From positions 1-64,000 of the forward strand of contig NZ_JAKMCP010000003.1 in the NCBI RefSeq assembly GCF_022662105.1: a stretch of DNA of 64,000 bases, read 5' to 3'. The position numbers and the translations under genes were made by a program. A model generated the notes under the pieces. It did not search any database. It saw only the letters and a program-made list of their open reading frames with translations, and was not told where the DNA came from. Numbering within the stretch: position 1 is the first letter of the stretch; each line of letters begins with the position of its first letter. Below are positions 1 to 8,569 of this stretch, in pieces. This DNA comes from Aestuariivivens sediminis. GTDB taxonomy: Bacteria; Bacteroidota; Bacteroidia; Flavobacteriales; Flavobacteriaceae.

Positions 1-127
1 TGGTGCTCCTGCAACGCTCCGCGTTGATAACAGTACAAACAAATTCCTTCGAATGCCATTGGTATTCAGGATTCACCACTCACGTGATGCTCCTGCAACG
101 CTCCGCGTTGATAACAGTACAAACAAA
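1..127. repeat. Two copies of a 43-bp repeat, 84-bp period
   Basis: Bases 1-43 and 85-127 are identical except for one position (base 3 versus 87). Each copy contains the small inverted repeat CAACGC-tcc-GCGTTG. The first copy begins at the window edge, so the array probably extends upstream. It lies just downstream of tRNA-Arg on the minus strand. No coding function is visible. Confidence 0.85.
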
Positions 128-156
128 AAAACGCTCAAGCAAGCTTGGCGTTTTTT
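125..156 (-). terminator. Rho-independent terminator after tRNA-Arg
   Basis: Stem ACGC(t)CAAGC / GCTTG-GCGT with a two-base loop, flanked by A-run and T-run so it can act on either strand. It lies about 20 bases after the 3' end of the minus-strand tRNA-Arg. Confidence 0.75.
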
Positions 157-176
157 CTTATTATACTGTTTATTCG

Positions 177-250
177 TGATCGCGACAGGATTCGAACCTG
201 TGACCGTCTGCTTAGAAGGCAGATGCTCTATCCAGCTGAGCTACGCGACC
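177..250 (-). tRNA. tRNA-Arg (anticodon TCT)
   Basis: The reverse complement folds as a full cloverleaf. The acceptor stem is GGTCGCG/CGCGATC with one G-T pair, the anticodon loop is CTTCTAA in the stem TCTG/CAGA region, and the T arm contains GTTCGAATC. The discriminator base is A and CCA is not encoded. Read by eye; no covariance model was run. Confidence 0.95.
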
Positions 251-328
251 CCTTTTTTATTTTTACCGTGCAAATATATAAATGTATTTTAATTTAAAAA
301 TACAAAATCTCACATATTTAACCCCTTT

Positions 329-372
329 ATGACTATTGTCATGTTTATCTTCAACTTCATATTTTACTTTTA
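329..372 (+). promoter_or_regulatory. Palindromic operator and promoter of the nickel-transporter gene
   Basis: ATGAC-TATT-GTCAT (329-342) is a 5+4+5 inverted repeat. It is followed after exactly 22 bases by TACTTTTA (365-372), which resembles the Bacteroidota -7 box TAnnTTTG. The gene starts at 407. The same palindrome type and the same 22-base spacing occur at both divergent hydrogenase-locus promoters (9749-9822). The palindrome centre would be near -41, the usual place for a Crp/Fnr-type activator. The sequences and spacing are seen; the regulator class is inferred. Confidence 0.6.
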
Positions 373-406
373 ATTACATAGAAGAATTTTAATTTGTAAA
401 CGTATA

Positions 407-1117
407 GTGGAATCCCTTCCTTTGATTGCAGGGTTAACCGTTGCCCTATTACATGTTGTTACAGGACCTGACCACCTGGCAGCAGTGACCCCTTTCGCCA
501 TAGAATCTAAAAGAAAAGCCTGGAAGATTGGCCTGGCATGGGGGTTGGGACATGTTTTTGGAATGTTATTGATAGGCCTTCTATTTCTCATGTTTAAAGC
601 GTTCATTCCTGTGGATAAAATATCAGCTTATAGCGAGCAACTTGTTGGTCTGACTTTAATAGGAATTGCCTTGTGGGTCTTTTACAGGCTCATTAACCCA
701 AAACATAAACACAAACATTTGCATGTACATATTGAAAATAATCCTTTAATTCACAAGCACGAACATGTACATACCCACCGAGATTCACACCGTCACACCC
801 ATAGCCTGACCTTAAAGCAAACCAAATTTACCTCATTCGCCATTGGTGTTTTACATGGTTTTGCCGGTATAGCCCATTTCTTGATGTTATTACCTGCCTT
901 GGGTTTTCAATCCCTAATGGCTTCCGGAACCTATATTTTTGGTTTCGCCATCGGAATTATCCTGGCCATGACTACCTTTGCCTTTACCATTGGTAAAATT
1001 TCTTCATTTTCAAAACAGGGTCATAATGCCCTATTCTTTAACAGCATTAGAATTGGTGGAGGTGTATTTGCCGCCGTAGTTGGTGTGTATTGGCTGTTAG
1101 GTTTTATGATTTTTTAA
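407..1117 (+). CDS. Nickel transporter-like membrane protein (NiCoT/UreH-like)
   Basis: Predicted inner-membrane metal transporter of 236 residues, most likely supplying or balancing nickel for the neighbouring hydrogenase. The first membrane segment carries HVVTGPDH (H16, D22, H23), resembling the HxxxxDH signature of NiCoT-type nickel/cobalt carriers. A second conserved-looking histidine lies in GVLHGF (about residue 150). A cytoplasmic-type loop at residues 100-132 has 13 histidines. About six membrane segments are visible. GTG at 407 is the only reasonable start before the in-frame stop at 371. The gene runs toward hypE and ends 4 bases from its stop codon. Family membership is fairly clear. 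Nickel specificity and direction of transport are inferred from the histidines and the context. Confidence 0.75.
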   Translation: MESLPLIAGLTVALLHVVTGPDHLAAVTPFAIESKRKAWKIGLAWGLGHVFGMLLIGLLFLMFKAFIPVDKISAYSEQLVGLTLIGIALWVFYRLINPKHKHKHLHVHIENNPLIHKHEHVHTHRDSHRHTHSLTLKQTKFTSFAIGVLHGFAGIAHFLMLLPALGFQSLMASGTYIFGFAIGIILAMTTFAFTIGKISSFSKQGHNALFFNSIRIGGGVFAAVVGVYWLLGFMIF

Positions 1118-1121
1118 AAAG

Positions 1122-2147
1122 TCAACATATTCTTGGAAGTTGTTCTCCTATCAACGGACTTACTATCCGCTTGCCTCCTATCCTACTATTCAAAATGACT
1201 TTAGTGGAATGGGCATCGGTCATTTCGCCAATACAAACTGCCTTAGCCCCTTTTACATCATTATGCATAAAATTAATGACCGAATCTACAATGTCCTTAT
1301 CAACAATCGCAATAAAAATGCCTTCATTGGCCACATAAAGCGGATCCAAACCCAAAATTTCACAGGCCGCTGCAACTTGCTTCTCGATGGGTATTTGGTC
1401 TTCAAAAATGGAAATGCCAATGCCGGTATCCTCAACAATTTCCGTTAAAACACTGGATAGGCCTCCCCTGGTAGGATCGCGTAGGAAATGAATATGATCA
1501 CCAAAAGTATCTAAAAGCCCATTGACTATATCATTCAGATTGGTGGTATCACTCACAATATCGGATTCAAACTCCAGGCCTTGACGTTCAGACATGATGG
1601 CCATCCCATGTGTTGCTATAGACCCGCTTAACACTATCTTATCCCCCGCCTTGATACGACTTGTTGAAATATTGGACTTTGGATGCACCTCACCAAAACC
1701 TGTCGTATTGATAAAAATTTTATCCCCTTTCCCTTTTTCAACAACTTTAGTGTCTCCCGTAATGATTTGAACCCCACTTTGGTCTGCCGCCGCTTTTATG
1801 GTGTTAACAATGCTTATGAATTCTGAAAGTTTTAGCCCTTCTTCAATGATAAAGGCTAAGGATATGTATTTTGGAATGGCTCCACACATGGCCACATCAT
1901 TAACAGTACCATTAACTGCAAGATCACCAATATTTCCTCCTTTGAAAAAGATTGGAGAAACCACGAAACTATCTGTTGAAATGGCTATTTGCCCGTCAAA
2001 TTTTACAATGGCCCCATCATGTTTTTGATCTAAAATGGGATTATTGAAGGTTTCAAATATAATTTTATCCAATAGGTCCCGAGTCATGAGTCCACCGCTG
2101 CCATGTCCTAAATTAATAGTGTCAAAACCAAGATTTTTGATGTCCAT
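1122..2147 (-). CDS. hypE: Hydrogenase maturation protein HypE
   Basis: HypE dehydrates a thiocarboxamide on its C-terminal cysteine to a thiocyanate, the source of the cyanide ligands of the hydrogenase Fe(CN)2CO centre. The 341-residue protein has the AIRS/PurM-like fold signature: glycine-rich GHGSGG near the N terminus and a DPTRGG segment mid-protein. It ends exactly in PRIC, the conserved C-terminal cysteine that HypF carbamoylates. Its ATG immediately follows the hypD stop codon, with no gap, suggesting translational coupling. It is the last gene of the leftward hydrogenase operon. Confidence 0.96.
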   Translation of the reverse strand: MDIKNLGFDTINLGHGSGGLMTRDLLDKIIFETFNNPILDQKHDGAIVKFDGQIAISTDSFVVSPIFFKGGNIGDLAVNGTVNDVAMCGAIPKYISLAFIIEEGLKLSEFISIVNTIKAAADQSGVQIITGDTKVVEKGKGDKIFINTTGFGEVHPKSNISTSRIKAGDKIVLSGSIATHGMAIMSERQGLEFESDIVSDTTNLNDIVNGLLDTFGDHIHFLRDPTRGGLSSVLTEIVEDTGIGISIFEDQIPIEKQVAAACEILGLDPLYVANEGIFIAIVDKDIVDSVINFMHNDVKGAKAVCIGEMTDAHSTKVILNSRIGGKRIVSPLIGEQLPRIC

Positions 2148-3245
2148 TTATTTCGAAAAAATTAAATTATTGGAAAAATGATAATAGGCAGCACAGGCCC
2201 CTTCTGAAGACACCATCGGAGCCCCCAAAGGATTGGAGGGATTACAGTGTTTTCCAAACTCGCTGCATTGATGGGGCTTTTTTATACCTTTAAGTATTTC
2301 GCCTGCTATGCATTTCTTATGTTCAGAAACTTTCAGCCTGTGAATGCCAAATTTTAACTCGGCATCATAGGCCTTATATGCCTCGGTAAGCACATAACCG
2401 CTGTTGGGTATTTCACCTATGCCTCGCCATTCTCTGTTTCCTATCTCAAATACGTCATGGATAACCTTTAAGGCAGCTTCATTTCCGTCCGCCGTTACCA
2501 CCCGTGCATATTGGTTTTCTACCCTGTAGATACCCCTCTCCAATTGGCATACAGCCATATAAATCCCCTGAACCAAATCAAGTGGTTCAAAGCCCGTGAT
2601 GATGATGGGTATCTTATATTTTTCTGCCAATGGCATATAATCCTTGTATCCCATAATGGCACATACATGACCTGCTCCTAAAAAAGCATTGATGTTACAG
2701 AATTCATCATCTAAAATAGCCTCCATGGCCGGAGGAACCAAAACATGGGAGACTAGGATGGAATAATTTGTAACACCCTCTTTTTGAGCTTGTATCACCG
2801 ATAGCGCATTCGCTGGGGCAGTCGTCTCGAATCCAACGGCAAAAAACACCACTTCTTTATGCGGATTTTCCTTAGCAATTCTAACCGCTTCCAAAGGAGA
2901 GTATAACACTCTTAAATCGCCACCATGGGCCTTAGCTTCCAATAGGCTTTTTTTACTTCCTGGTACGCGAATCATATCCCCAAAGGAGCACACAATAACA
3001 TCGTTCTCCAGGAGTTCAACCGCTTTATCGATTAAATTCAGTGGCGTAACACACACCGGGCATCCGGGACCATGGATCATTTGAACCTGATCCGGAAGCA
3101 AATCTAAAATTCCATTTTTAACTAAACCGTGGGTTTGACCTCCACAGACTTCCATGATCTTCCATGTTTTGGTCACTGTATCCCCAATAAGCTGCAAATA
3201 GCGTTTTGTCGCCTCAAAATTTCTGTATTCGCTGAGATATTTCAT
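2148..3245 (-). CDS. hypD: Hydrogenase maturation protein HypD
   Basis: Iron-sulfur scaffold on which, together with HypC, the Fe(CN)2CO unit is built. The 365-residue protein shows the family motifs CGGQTH (C34, H39) and HGPGCPVCVTP (C62, C65). The C-terminal cysteine set that binds a 4Fe-4S cluster includes CSEFGKHC and EGACAAY. The start overlaps the hypF stop as ATGA (3242-3245) and the stop abuts the hypE start, so hypF-hypD-hypE is tightly coupled. Confidence 0.97.
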   Translation of the reverse strand: MKYLSEYRNFEATKRYLQLIGDTVTKTWKIMEVCGGQTHGLVKNGILDLLPDQVQMIHGPGCPVCVTPLNLIDKAVELLENDVIVCSFGDMIRVPGSKKSLLEAKAHGGDLRVLYSPLEAVRIAKENPHKEVVFFAVGFETTAPANALSVIQAQKEGVTNYSILVSHVLVPPAMEAILDDEFCNINAFLGAGHVCAIMGYKDYMPLAEKYKIPIIITGFEPLDLVQGIYMAVCQLERGIYRVENQYARVVTADGNEAALKVIHDVFEIGNREWRGIGEIPNSGYVLTEAYKAYDAELKFGIHRLKVSEHKKCIAGEILKGIKKPHQCSEFGKHCNPSNPLGAPMVSSEGACAAYYHFSNNLIFSK

Positions 3246-5512
3246 TTCGCTGTTTTAATGTTTAAGTAATACATCATCTGGCCAAAAGCAATATTTTCGT
3301 CATTTGGAGATAAGTTACGATTAAAATACAATTTGTAATCCAATTTGGCCATTTCTTTTAACATATCAATCAATACGGTATTTTGAAACACCCCACCACT
3401 CAACACAATAGACCTGATGTTTTGCCTATCGGCCATCTGGAAAATGATATTAGCCAAAGTATACAGGAAATTGACAATGATAGACTCCATATTTACCCCC
3501 TTTTTAAAATCGAAGTAGATCTTTCTTAATATATCCTTAGAGGGTATCATTCCGTTATCGAGAATTGAGGCATACAATGTACTGTGCGCCATATCGTAAT
3601 TATGGATTTGATTTTCAAGTATTATGGCCGCTTCACCTTCATAGGTATTCAAATTACATATGTCGAGTAAAGATGCCACGGCATCAAATAACCTTCCCAC
3701 GGACGAGGTCTTGAGCCTATTCTGTTTTTTTATGGTTTGGTATACCGCCACTTCCTCATTTGTAAATTTTGGTAAGACCTCGTCCATAAGATCATCGGTT
3801 GCCAATGCGAGTAGTGATAGTCTTGGCTCTTTCGACATTTTGTCTCCGGCAAGCCAATCGAAGTATTCAAAATGAGATATCCTATGGATTTCATGTGAAT
3901 TGTACTCAAAAAATTCACCTCCCCAAATATGGCCGTCATCACCGTAGCCTGTTCCATCCCATATAACGCCCAAAATCGGAGTTTCCTTGTCAAAAAGATG
4001 ATGTTCACCCAAAACCGAAGCCAAATGGGCCTTATGGTGCTGAATTTGAATTGAAGGTACTTCAAGGTTCTGTGCCAATTCCTTACCGTATTGGGTAGAA
4101 TGATAGGTTGGATGCGCGTCTACGAGAATAACCGATGGTTTCTCTTCAAAGAGGGTAATAAATTTTGAAACGGTTTCGGTGAGTCGATTGTAAACGTCGG
4201 CATGATTCAGATTACCCAGATATTGACTGATGTATACATAGTCATTCGGTAAAAAAGCCACAGCACTCTTTAAATGGGCTCCCATGGCCAGTATTTTTTC
4301 ATCTGCCTTGAACGTTCCGAAATAATTGGGCGCGTATCCGCGAGACCTTCTGAACAGGACTTTATGACGATACTTTTTACTAAACTTTATCACGGAATCG
4401 TCTTGTGGATTGGATATGGAGAGATTATGATTCAAAAAATAATCAGCGACGCTTTTTAAGGCCTTAAGGGCGAGCTCCGATGAACTTATAATGGGTGAAT
4501 TATGAATATTGCCGCTTGTGGCAACAATGGGACATTCCAATTGATCGGCCAACAAAAGCAACAGGGGTGTGTAGGGCAGCATAACCCCCAATTGATTTAA
4601 GTTTGGTGTTATTTCCTCCAAAGCCAATGGTCCTGAATAATTTTCTTTCGGAATAATGACAATAGGGCTTTCCAATGAGGTCAGTGCTTCTGCGTGTTCC
4701 ACCGATATAGTCATGTGGTCCTTGAGCAAATTTAACGATGGGTAAAGTATGGCGAATGGTTTTTGAGGTCTGTTCTTTCTTTGTCGCAAGGTTTTTACAG
4801 CAGTACCATTTCTCGCATCACAACACAACAAATAACCCGCCGTATTTTTTATGGCAATGATTTGACCTTCCCTTATGAGTTTTGCAATCGTTGTGAATAT
4901 TTGAGAGTTGTCAATAGCCTGTTCTTTTCCATCTGTATCACATAAGCTCATTTGAATACCACATGTTCCACAGGAGTTGGTTTGGGAATGAAAACGCCTA
5001 TTGTTCGGATCGGTATATTCATTTTTACAAGCATCACACATATGGAACGCATCCATAGTCGTATGCTTGCGCTCGAAAGGGAATGTGTTGGTAATGGCCC
5101 ACCGTGGCCCGCAGTTAACACATGTAGTGAAAGGATAGTGGTAACGCTTATTGGTAATATCCAAAATTTCTATCTTACAGTCTTCACAAATGGCGAAATC
5201 TGAAGTAAGCGACAGGTTGAGCTTTCCTGTTTTCTGAGAGGGAACAATACTGAAATCTTCAAATTCAGTATGGGAGATCTCCGTTAATTGATGTGTCTTT
5301 ATTTTTGATAACTTCGGTGGATTTTGAACCAATCCCTTGTAAAACGAGTGGATATTTGATGCTATACCTGATACACATATGATAACCCCGTTCTCATTAT
5401 TCGAAACAGTTCCTTTTAAATTAAAAGTGTTCGCCAATACATAAACAAAGGGTCGAAAACCAACACCCTGAACCAGTCCTGTTATGGTTATTTTATAGGA
5501 TTTAATTGGCAC
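3242..5512 (-). CDS. hypF: Carbamoyltransferase HypF
   Basis: HypF converts carbamoyl phosphate and ATP to carbamoyl-adenylate and transfers the carbamoyl group to the HypE C-terminal cysteine. The 756 residues show all expected parts in order. An acylphosphatase-like domain contains GLVQGVGFRPFVY. Two C-x2-C...C-x2-C zinc motifs follow (CEDC/CVNC and CDAC/CGTC). A YrdC-like domain occupies roughly residues 200-370. The Kae1-like C-terminal half includes HHKAHLASV, DGTGYGDDG and SGGVFQN. Length is normal for the family. It begins 4 bases after the protease gene and overlaps hypD by 4 bases. Confidence 0.97.
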   Translation of the reverse strand: MPIKSYKITITGLVQGVGFRPFVYVLANTFNLKGTVSNNENGVIICVSGIASNIHSFYKGLVQNPPKLSKIKTHQLTEISHTEFEDFSIVPSQKTGKLNLSLTSDFAICEDCKIEILDITNKRYHYPFTTCVNCGPRWAITNTFPFERKHTTMDAFHMCDACKNEYTDPNNRRFHSQTNSCGTCGIQMSLCDTDGKEQAIDNSQIFTTIAKLIREGQIIAIKNTAGYLLCCDARNGTAVKTLRQRKNRPQKPFAILYPSLNLLKDHMTISVEHAEALTSLESPIVIIPKENYSGPLALEEITPNLNQLGVMLPYTPLLLLLADQLECPIVATSGNIHNSPIISSSELALKALKSVADYFLNHNLSISNPQDDSVIKFSKKYRHKVLFRRSRGYAPNYFGTFKADEKILAMGAHLKSAVAFLPNDYVYISQYLGNLNHADVYNRLTETVSKFITLFEEKPSVILVDAHPTYHSTQYGKELAQNLEVPSIQIQHHKAHLASVLGEHHLFDKETPILGVIWDGTGYGDDGHIWGGEFFEYNSHEIHRISHFEYFDWLAGDKMSKEPRLSLLALATDDLMDEVLPKFTNEEVAVYQTIKKQNRLKTSSVGRLFDAVASLLDICNLNTYEGEAAIILENQIHNYDMAHSTLYASILDNGMIPSKDILRKIYFDFKKGVNMESIIVNFLYTLANIIFQMADRQNIRSIVLSGGVFQNTVLIDMLKEMAKLDYKLYFNRNLSPNDENIAFGQMMYYLNIKTAK

Positions 5513-5516
5513 CTTG

Positions 5517-6047
5517 TTATAATTCAGCGGTTAACCGCTTTGTTAACTTAATAATGTCGTCTATGGTTCTGGGTATGGCTTGTTTTACTGTTGTAGATAA
5601 CTCCAGGCTCATTGGAACTACCTCATTGATGGAGATGGTGAACAAATGAATATCCGGTTTGTTTTCCAATAAATATACTGCTTCAATCATATCTTTTAAT
5701 CCAACATCATGAACACTCAGTGCCGATGGAAAATCTGAAGCAAACTTTGGTCGAATTAAGGAAATGGTTCCCTCCTTCTGACCATCCAGGGTTGCATCAA
5801 CAAAAATGACCGCTTTATAGGCCTCAAAGCAATGCAATAACAAAAATCCCCCTGTACCACCATCTAAAATATCCACATTATCGGGTAGTTTCATTGTGGC
5901 CATCTCTTGAATGACATGCACCCCAACACCTTCGTTTCCCATGAGATAGTTTCCGACTCCTAAGATAAGAATGCTTCTTGACTTATCCTTTTCAAAATAA
6001 AAAGCGTCACTACTTACCGCTACGGGTGCTTTCAATGAATCTGTCAT
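5517..6047 (-). CDS. Hydrogenase maturation protease (HyaD/HupD family)
   Basis: Endopeptidase that removes the C-terminal extension of the hydrogenase large subunit after nickel insertion. The sequence ILGVGNYLMGNEGVGVHV is the N-terminal signature. E39, D62 (in DGGTGG) and H113 (in SVHDVGL) fit the three nickel-sensing residues of the HybD/HycI family. Length is 176 residues. The gene lies between the cytochrome b gene and hypF in the same operon. The substrate is inferred to be the large subunit encoded at 6824-8557, the only candidate in the window. Confidence 0.93.
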   Translation of the reverse strand: MTDSLKAPVAVSSDAFYFEKDKSRSILILGVGNYLMGNEGVGVHVIQEMATMKLPDNVDILDGGTGGFLLLHCFEAYKAVIFVDATLDGQKEGTISLIRPKFASDFPSALSVHDVGLKDMIEAVYLLENKPDIHLFTISINEVVPMSLELSTTVKQAIPRTIDDIIKLTKRLTAEL

Positions 6048-6074
6048 AGTTTTTGTAGTTTATATCTCGAACTA

Positions 6075-6809
6075 TTACGAAGTTTCTTTGGTATTTTCTT
6101 GTTCTGGCTCTGTTTTTTTTTGTTTTACGCGCTGTCCAACCACAAATTTATAACCTCCAAACATTGAAGATACTTCCCCTCTACCATCTAGCCAATCGTG
6201 ATAAAATACAAGATAGAGATGTATCAAAACAAATAAGATAAATAGCCAAGTTGAAATATGGTGAATCTTTCTCACCATAAAATCGCTACCAAATAGAGGT
6301 ACTACCCAATCAAAAAGATCGGGCAACCACCAGTCCGACATATCAGAATATAATCCAAAACCCGTAAATATCTGAACCAGAGCGAGCAAGAATAATATAA
6401 AATAAGAAAGCCCCGCAACACTGTTATGACCCACGCTTAAATCAGTGATCTCAGGATGTTTTTTATGTCTCAATAAAATATCAACCTTGAGAACGTGTAA
6501 AAAATTACGCCAACTCTTTCTAGAAAAAGGAAAAAATGATCTCCAGCTGGCAAATTGATTTCCTACAAAAGACCAATAGATCCTCAAAATGAGATTAAAG
6601 AAGAAAATATAGGCCGTCATGAAATGGATAAAACGTACGGTTCCTAACCAAAAAGAATCACTCGCCTCAGCACTGGACAACAGGGCCGGAGGATTGGCAA
6701 TAATAAATCCCGTAACAGCCAAAACAGTTATTGAAATCGCATTAATCCAATGAAAAATTCGAACCGGAAGTTCCCAAACATATACACGTTTATAGTTAAT
6801 TGTTTCCAT
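6075..6809 (-). CDS. Ni/Fe-hydrogenase b-type cytochrome subunit (HyaC/HupC)
   Basis: Membrane diheme cytochrome b that anchors the hydrogenase and passes electrons from the small subunit to the quinone pool. The 244-residue protein starts WELPVRIFHWINA, with heme-ligand candidate H20. Further candidate histidines are H62 in RFIHFMTAY and several in HHISTWLFILFVLIHLYLV. Four hydrophobic segments are visible. The C terminus is charged (KQKKTEPEQEN). The gene follows the large-subunit gene by 14 bases. Confidence 0.94.
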   Translation of the reverse strand: METINYKRVYVWELPVRIFHWINAISITVLAVTGFIIANPPALLSSAEASDSFWLGTVRFIHFMTAYIFFFNLILRIYWSFVGNQFASWRSFFPFSRKSWRNFLHVLKVDILLRHKKHPEITDLSVGHNSVAGLSYFILFLLALVQIFTGFGLYSDMSDWWLPDLFDWVVPLFGSDFMVRKIHHISTWLFILFVLIHLYLVFYHDWLDGRGEVSSMFGGYKFVVGQRVKQKKTEPEQENTKETS

Positions 6810-6823
6810 GATATATGTGTTAT

Positions 6824-8557
6824 CTATATGTCACAACTTGAAATATTTTGTACTTGAGAAATATGATTTCCATGTTCGTCATACAAATGTACGGCACAAG
6901 CGATGCAAGGATCAAAAGAATGAATTGTTCTGAGGATTTCCAAAGGAAGTTCAGGATCTGCTACCGGTGTACCCAGTAAGGTCGATTCGTATGGCGACAA
7001 CTGTCCTTTCGGGTCTCTTGGAGAAGCGTTCCAGGTGGATGGAACCACTAACTGGTAATTCGCTGTTTTCTTGTCTTTTATCCTTATCCAATGTGCCAAG
7101 GATCCTCGAGGGGCTTCACTAAAGCCCACACCCTTTGATTCCGGTTCCCATTTATCCGGATCTCTTTTTTCGGAATGGGCCATTCGAGTATCTCCATTTT
7201 TAATATTGTTCATCAGGGTGTCATAAAATTCCATGGTCCAATTGGCCACTAATTGTGTTTCAATACCCCGAGCAGCTGTTCTTCCCAATGTTGAGAATAG
7301 GGCATCCACAGGCACGTTTAAATGGGTTAAAGCAGCATTAACGACTTCTTGAATTTCTTTATTACCCCTGGCGTAACCCACTAACAATCTGGACAAAGGC
7401 CCTACTTCCATAGGCATACCTTTCCATCGTGGCGTTTTTATGAAACTGTATTTTTCCTCTACATCTATATGATCATAAGGCGGTTTTGGTCCGGAATATT
7501 TGATTTTGGTCTCACCATCCCAGGGATGTCTACCGGTTTCCCGTCCTTCGGCATATTCCTCATACCAGGAATTATTGATGAACTCTTCAATATCATCGTT
7601 ACGGTGATTGACATCATGAACTTTGGATAAATCCCTGTTAAGAATAATACCTTGAGGGAATTTAAAGCTTGAAATATCGTTATACCCATTCGTTGGGAAA
7701 TCACCATAAGACATATAATTGCCAAAACCTTTGCCTATTGCACCCCAATCTTTATAGAACGATGCTATGGCCAATAAATCAGGAATATAAACTTGTTCAA
7801 TAAATGCTTTTCCATCTTTTAATAAATGGCCAACATAGGCCAATCGCTCGGCATTAATACCTCCTATGTCGTCCGTATTTATGGCACAGGCCATTCCACC
7901 CACAAGATAATTCGGATGTGGATTTTTTCCGCCGAAAATGGTATGTACTCGAACAATCTCTTTCTGCCATTCCAGGGCTTCCAAATAATGAGCCACCGCC
8001 ATCAAATTCACTTCAGGTGGTAATTTCATTTGAGGGTGACCCCAATATCCATTAGCAAAAATGCCCAACTGCCCACTTTCTACGAACTTGGTAATACGCT
8101 TTTTAATATCCGAAAAATAACCTGGAGAGCTTTTAGGCCATTTGGAAATACTTTGGGCCAGTTCGGACGTTTTAATGGGGTCGGCTTGTAATGCATTGAC
8201 CACGTCCACCCAATCTAAAGCATGTAAATGATAAAAATGTACCGTATGGTCATGCATGTATAAAGCCCCTTCCATGATATTTCTTACCATTTCCGCATTG
8301 GGCGGAATTTCAATACCAAGAGCATCTTCTACCGATCTTACAGATGCCAAAGCATGTACCGTCGTGCAAACGCCACAGGCCCTCTGTACGAAGGCCCAGA
8401 CATCTCTTGGATCCCTGCCTTTAACAATATTTTCAAGCCCGCGTACCATAGGACTGGAACTATAGGCATCGGTTATTTTACCATCTCTTACTTCTACTTC
8501 AATTCTTAAGTGACCTTCAATTCTTGTGATAGGATCAACGACTATTCTGTTTGCCAT
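6824..8557 (-). CDS. [NiFe]-hydrogenase large subunit, uptake type
   Basis: Catalytic subunit carrying the NiFe(CN)2CO site of a membrane-bound H2-uptake hydrogenase, 577 residues. The N-terminal metal motif RACGVC has C61 and C64. The C-terminal motif DPCIACAVH has C551, C554 and H557, so all four metal cysteines are present. By family knowledge the maturation protease cuts after H557, removing a 20-residue tail that ends SSCDI. RIEGHLRIE near the start is also typical. It is co-transcribed with the small subunit (12-base gap) and cytochrome b. The overall sequence resembles HyaB/HupL (group 1). Confidence 0.97.
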   Translation of the reverse strand: MANRIVVDPITRIEGHLRIEVEVRDGKITDAYSSSPMVRGLENIVKGRDPRDVWAFVQRACGVCTTVHALASVRSVEDALGIEIPPNAEMVRNIMEGALYMHDHTVHFYHLHALDWVDVVNALQADPIKTSELAQSISKWPKSSPGYFSDIKKRITKFVESGQLGIFANGYWGHPQMKLPPEVNLMAVAHYLEALEWQKEIVRVHTIFGGKNPHPNYLVGGMACAINTDDIGGINAERLAYVGHLLKDGKAFIEQVYIPDLLAIASFYKDWGAIGKGFGNYMSYGDFPTNGYNDISSFKFPQGIILNRDLSKVHDVNHRNDDIEEFINNSWYEEYAEGRETGRHPWDGETKIKYSGPKPPYDHIDVEEKYSFIKTPRWKGMPMEVGPLSRLLVGYARGNKEIQEVVNAALTHLNVPVDALFSTLGRTAARGIETQLVANWTMEFYDTLMNNIKNGDTRMAHSEKRDPDKWEPESKGVGFSEAPRGSLAHWIRIKDKKTANYQLVVPSTWNASPRDPKGQLSPYESTLLGTPVADPELPLEILRTIHSFDPCIACAVHLYDEHGNHISQVQNISSCDI

Positions 8558-8569
8558 AATAATTTATTT

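Noticed and set aside
53-292. 79-codon open frame over tRNA-Arg
   Set aside because: It runs through the repeat and the tRNA gene on the opposite strand and has no protein-like features.
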